From: Streptacidiphilus sp. 4-A2
Lineage (GTDB): Bacteria; Actinomycetota; Actinomycetes; Streptomycetales; Streptomycetaceae
NCBI GenBank assembly: GCA_014284505.1
Contig: JAAFYY010000001.1
Span: 6,807,845 to 6,871,844 of the forward strand
Direction: 5' to 3'
DNA: 64,000 bases
A model generated the notes under the pieces. It saw nothing but the letters and a program-made list of their open reading frames with translations, was not told where the DNA came from and did not search any database. How positions within the stretch are numbered: position 1 is the stretch's first letter; every line of letters starts with the position of its first letter. Of the stretch, positions 63,929 through 64,000 are shown piece after piece. The translations under genes were made by a program, and so were the position numbers.

Positions 63929-64000
63929 CTGGCGTGGAGGTCTAACGGATCCGGCTATTGGCCTCGATGATTCTGTTGTGATCGCGGCTGGATAGCGGTT

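Overview
The window is high-GC actinobacterial chromosome, almost certainly Streptomycetaceae (Streptomyces, Kitasatospora or Streptacidiphilus). Positions 1-17454 follow the gene order known near the origin in Streptomyces coelicolor (about SCO3896-SCO3911): cca, MFS exporter, myo-inositol-1-phosphate synthase, PadR regulator, bifunctional PBP, GT87 mannosyltransferase-like protein, alanine-racemase-like protein, FemX, small membrane protein, rpsF-ssb-rpsR-rplI, MATE transporter, dnaB. Two perfect ParB sites (parS) and a cluster of DnaA boxes fit an origin-proximal position. Two families of acid-acting secreted peptidase, sedolisin S53 and G1/eqolisin, hint at an acid-tolerant member such as Streptacidiphilus; this is inference only.

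From 17.5 to 29.8 kb lie regulatory and accessory genes: a divergent MFS/TetR pair, two ECF sigma genes each with an overlapping membrane-protein gene, an Eis-like acetyltransferase, a YbaK-like deacylase, an HTH/TPR regulator, an AlkB-like dioxygenase, a LAETG surface protein and a STAS protein. From 29.9 to 38.5 kb come a tricorn protease homologue, a C39-like peptidase, a MarR regulator, a histidine-rich protein, a cytochrome P450 and a peptidoglycan-binding protein. From 38.9 to 53.2 kb is a secretome-rich stretch: G1 peptidase, sedolisin, beta-propeller proteins, a trypsin-like protease with repeats, a lipoprotein, plus regulators.

From 53.7 to 60.2 kb are a STAND (NB-ARC/TPR) protein, a convergent glycosyltransferase-like gene that contains twelve copies of a 7-bp repeat, and several small hypothetical genes. 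At 60212-60260 is the 3' part of a tRNA-Gly(CCC) gene without its 5' half, the usual scar of site-specific integration. To its right lie a PIN-like gene, a truncated oxidoreductase, and from about 61.49 kb AT-richer genes for a protein with a HEPN-like RxxxxH motif and a DUF6602 protein with a PD-(D/E)xK-like core. This is the best candidate for a poorly described defence-type system.

The sequence carries many single-base indels, mostly in homopolymers, that break reading frames even in rpsR, rplI and dnaB. I treat nearly all frameshifts as probable sequence errors and annotate such genes over their full span. Minisatellites with 7-, 14-, 15- and 17-bp units recur, often at gene ends.
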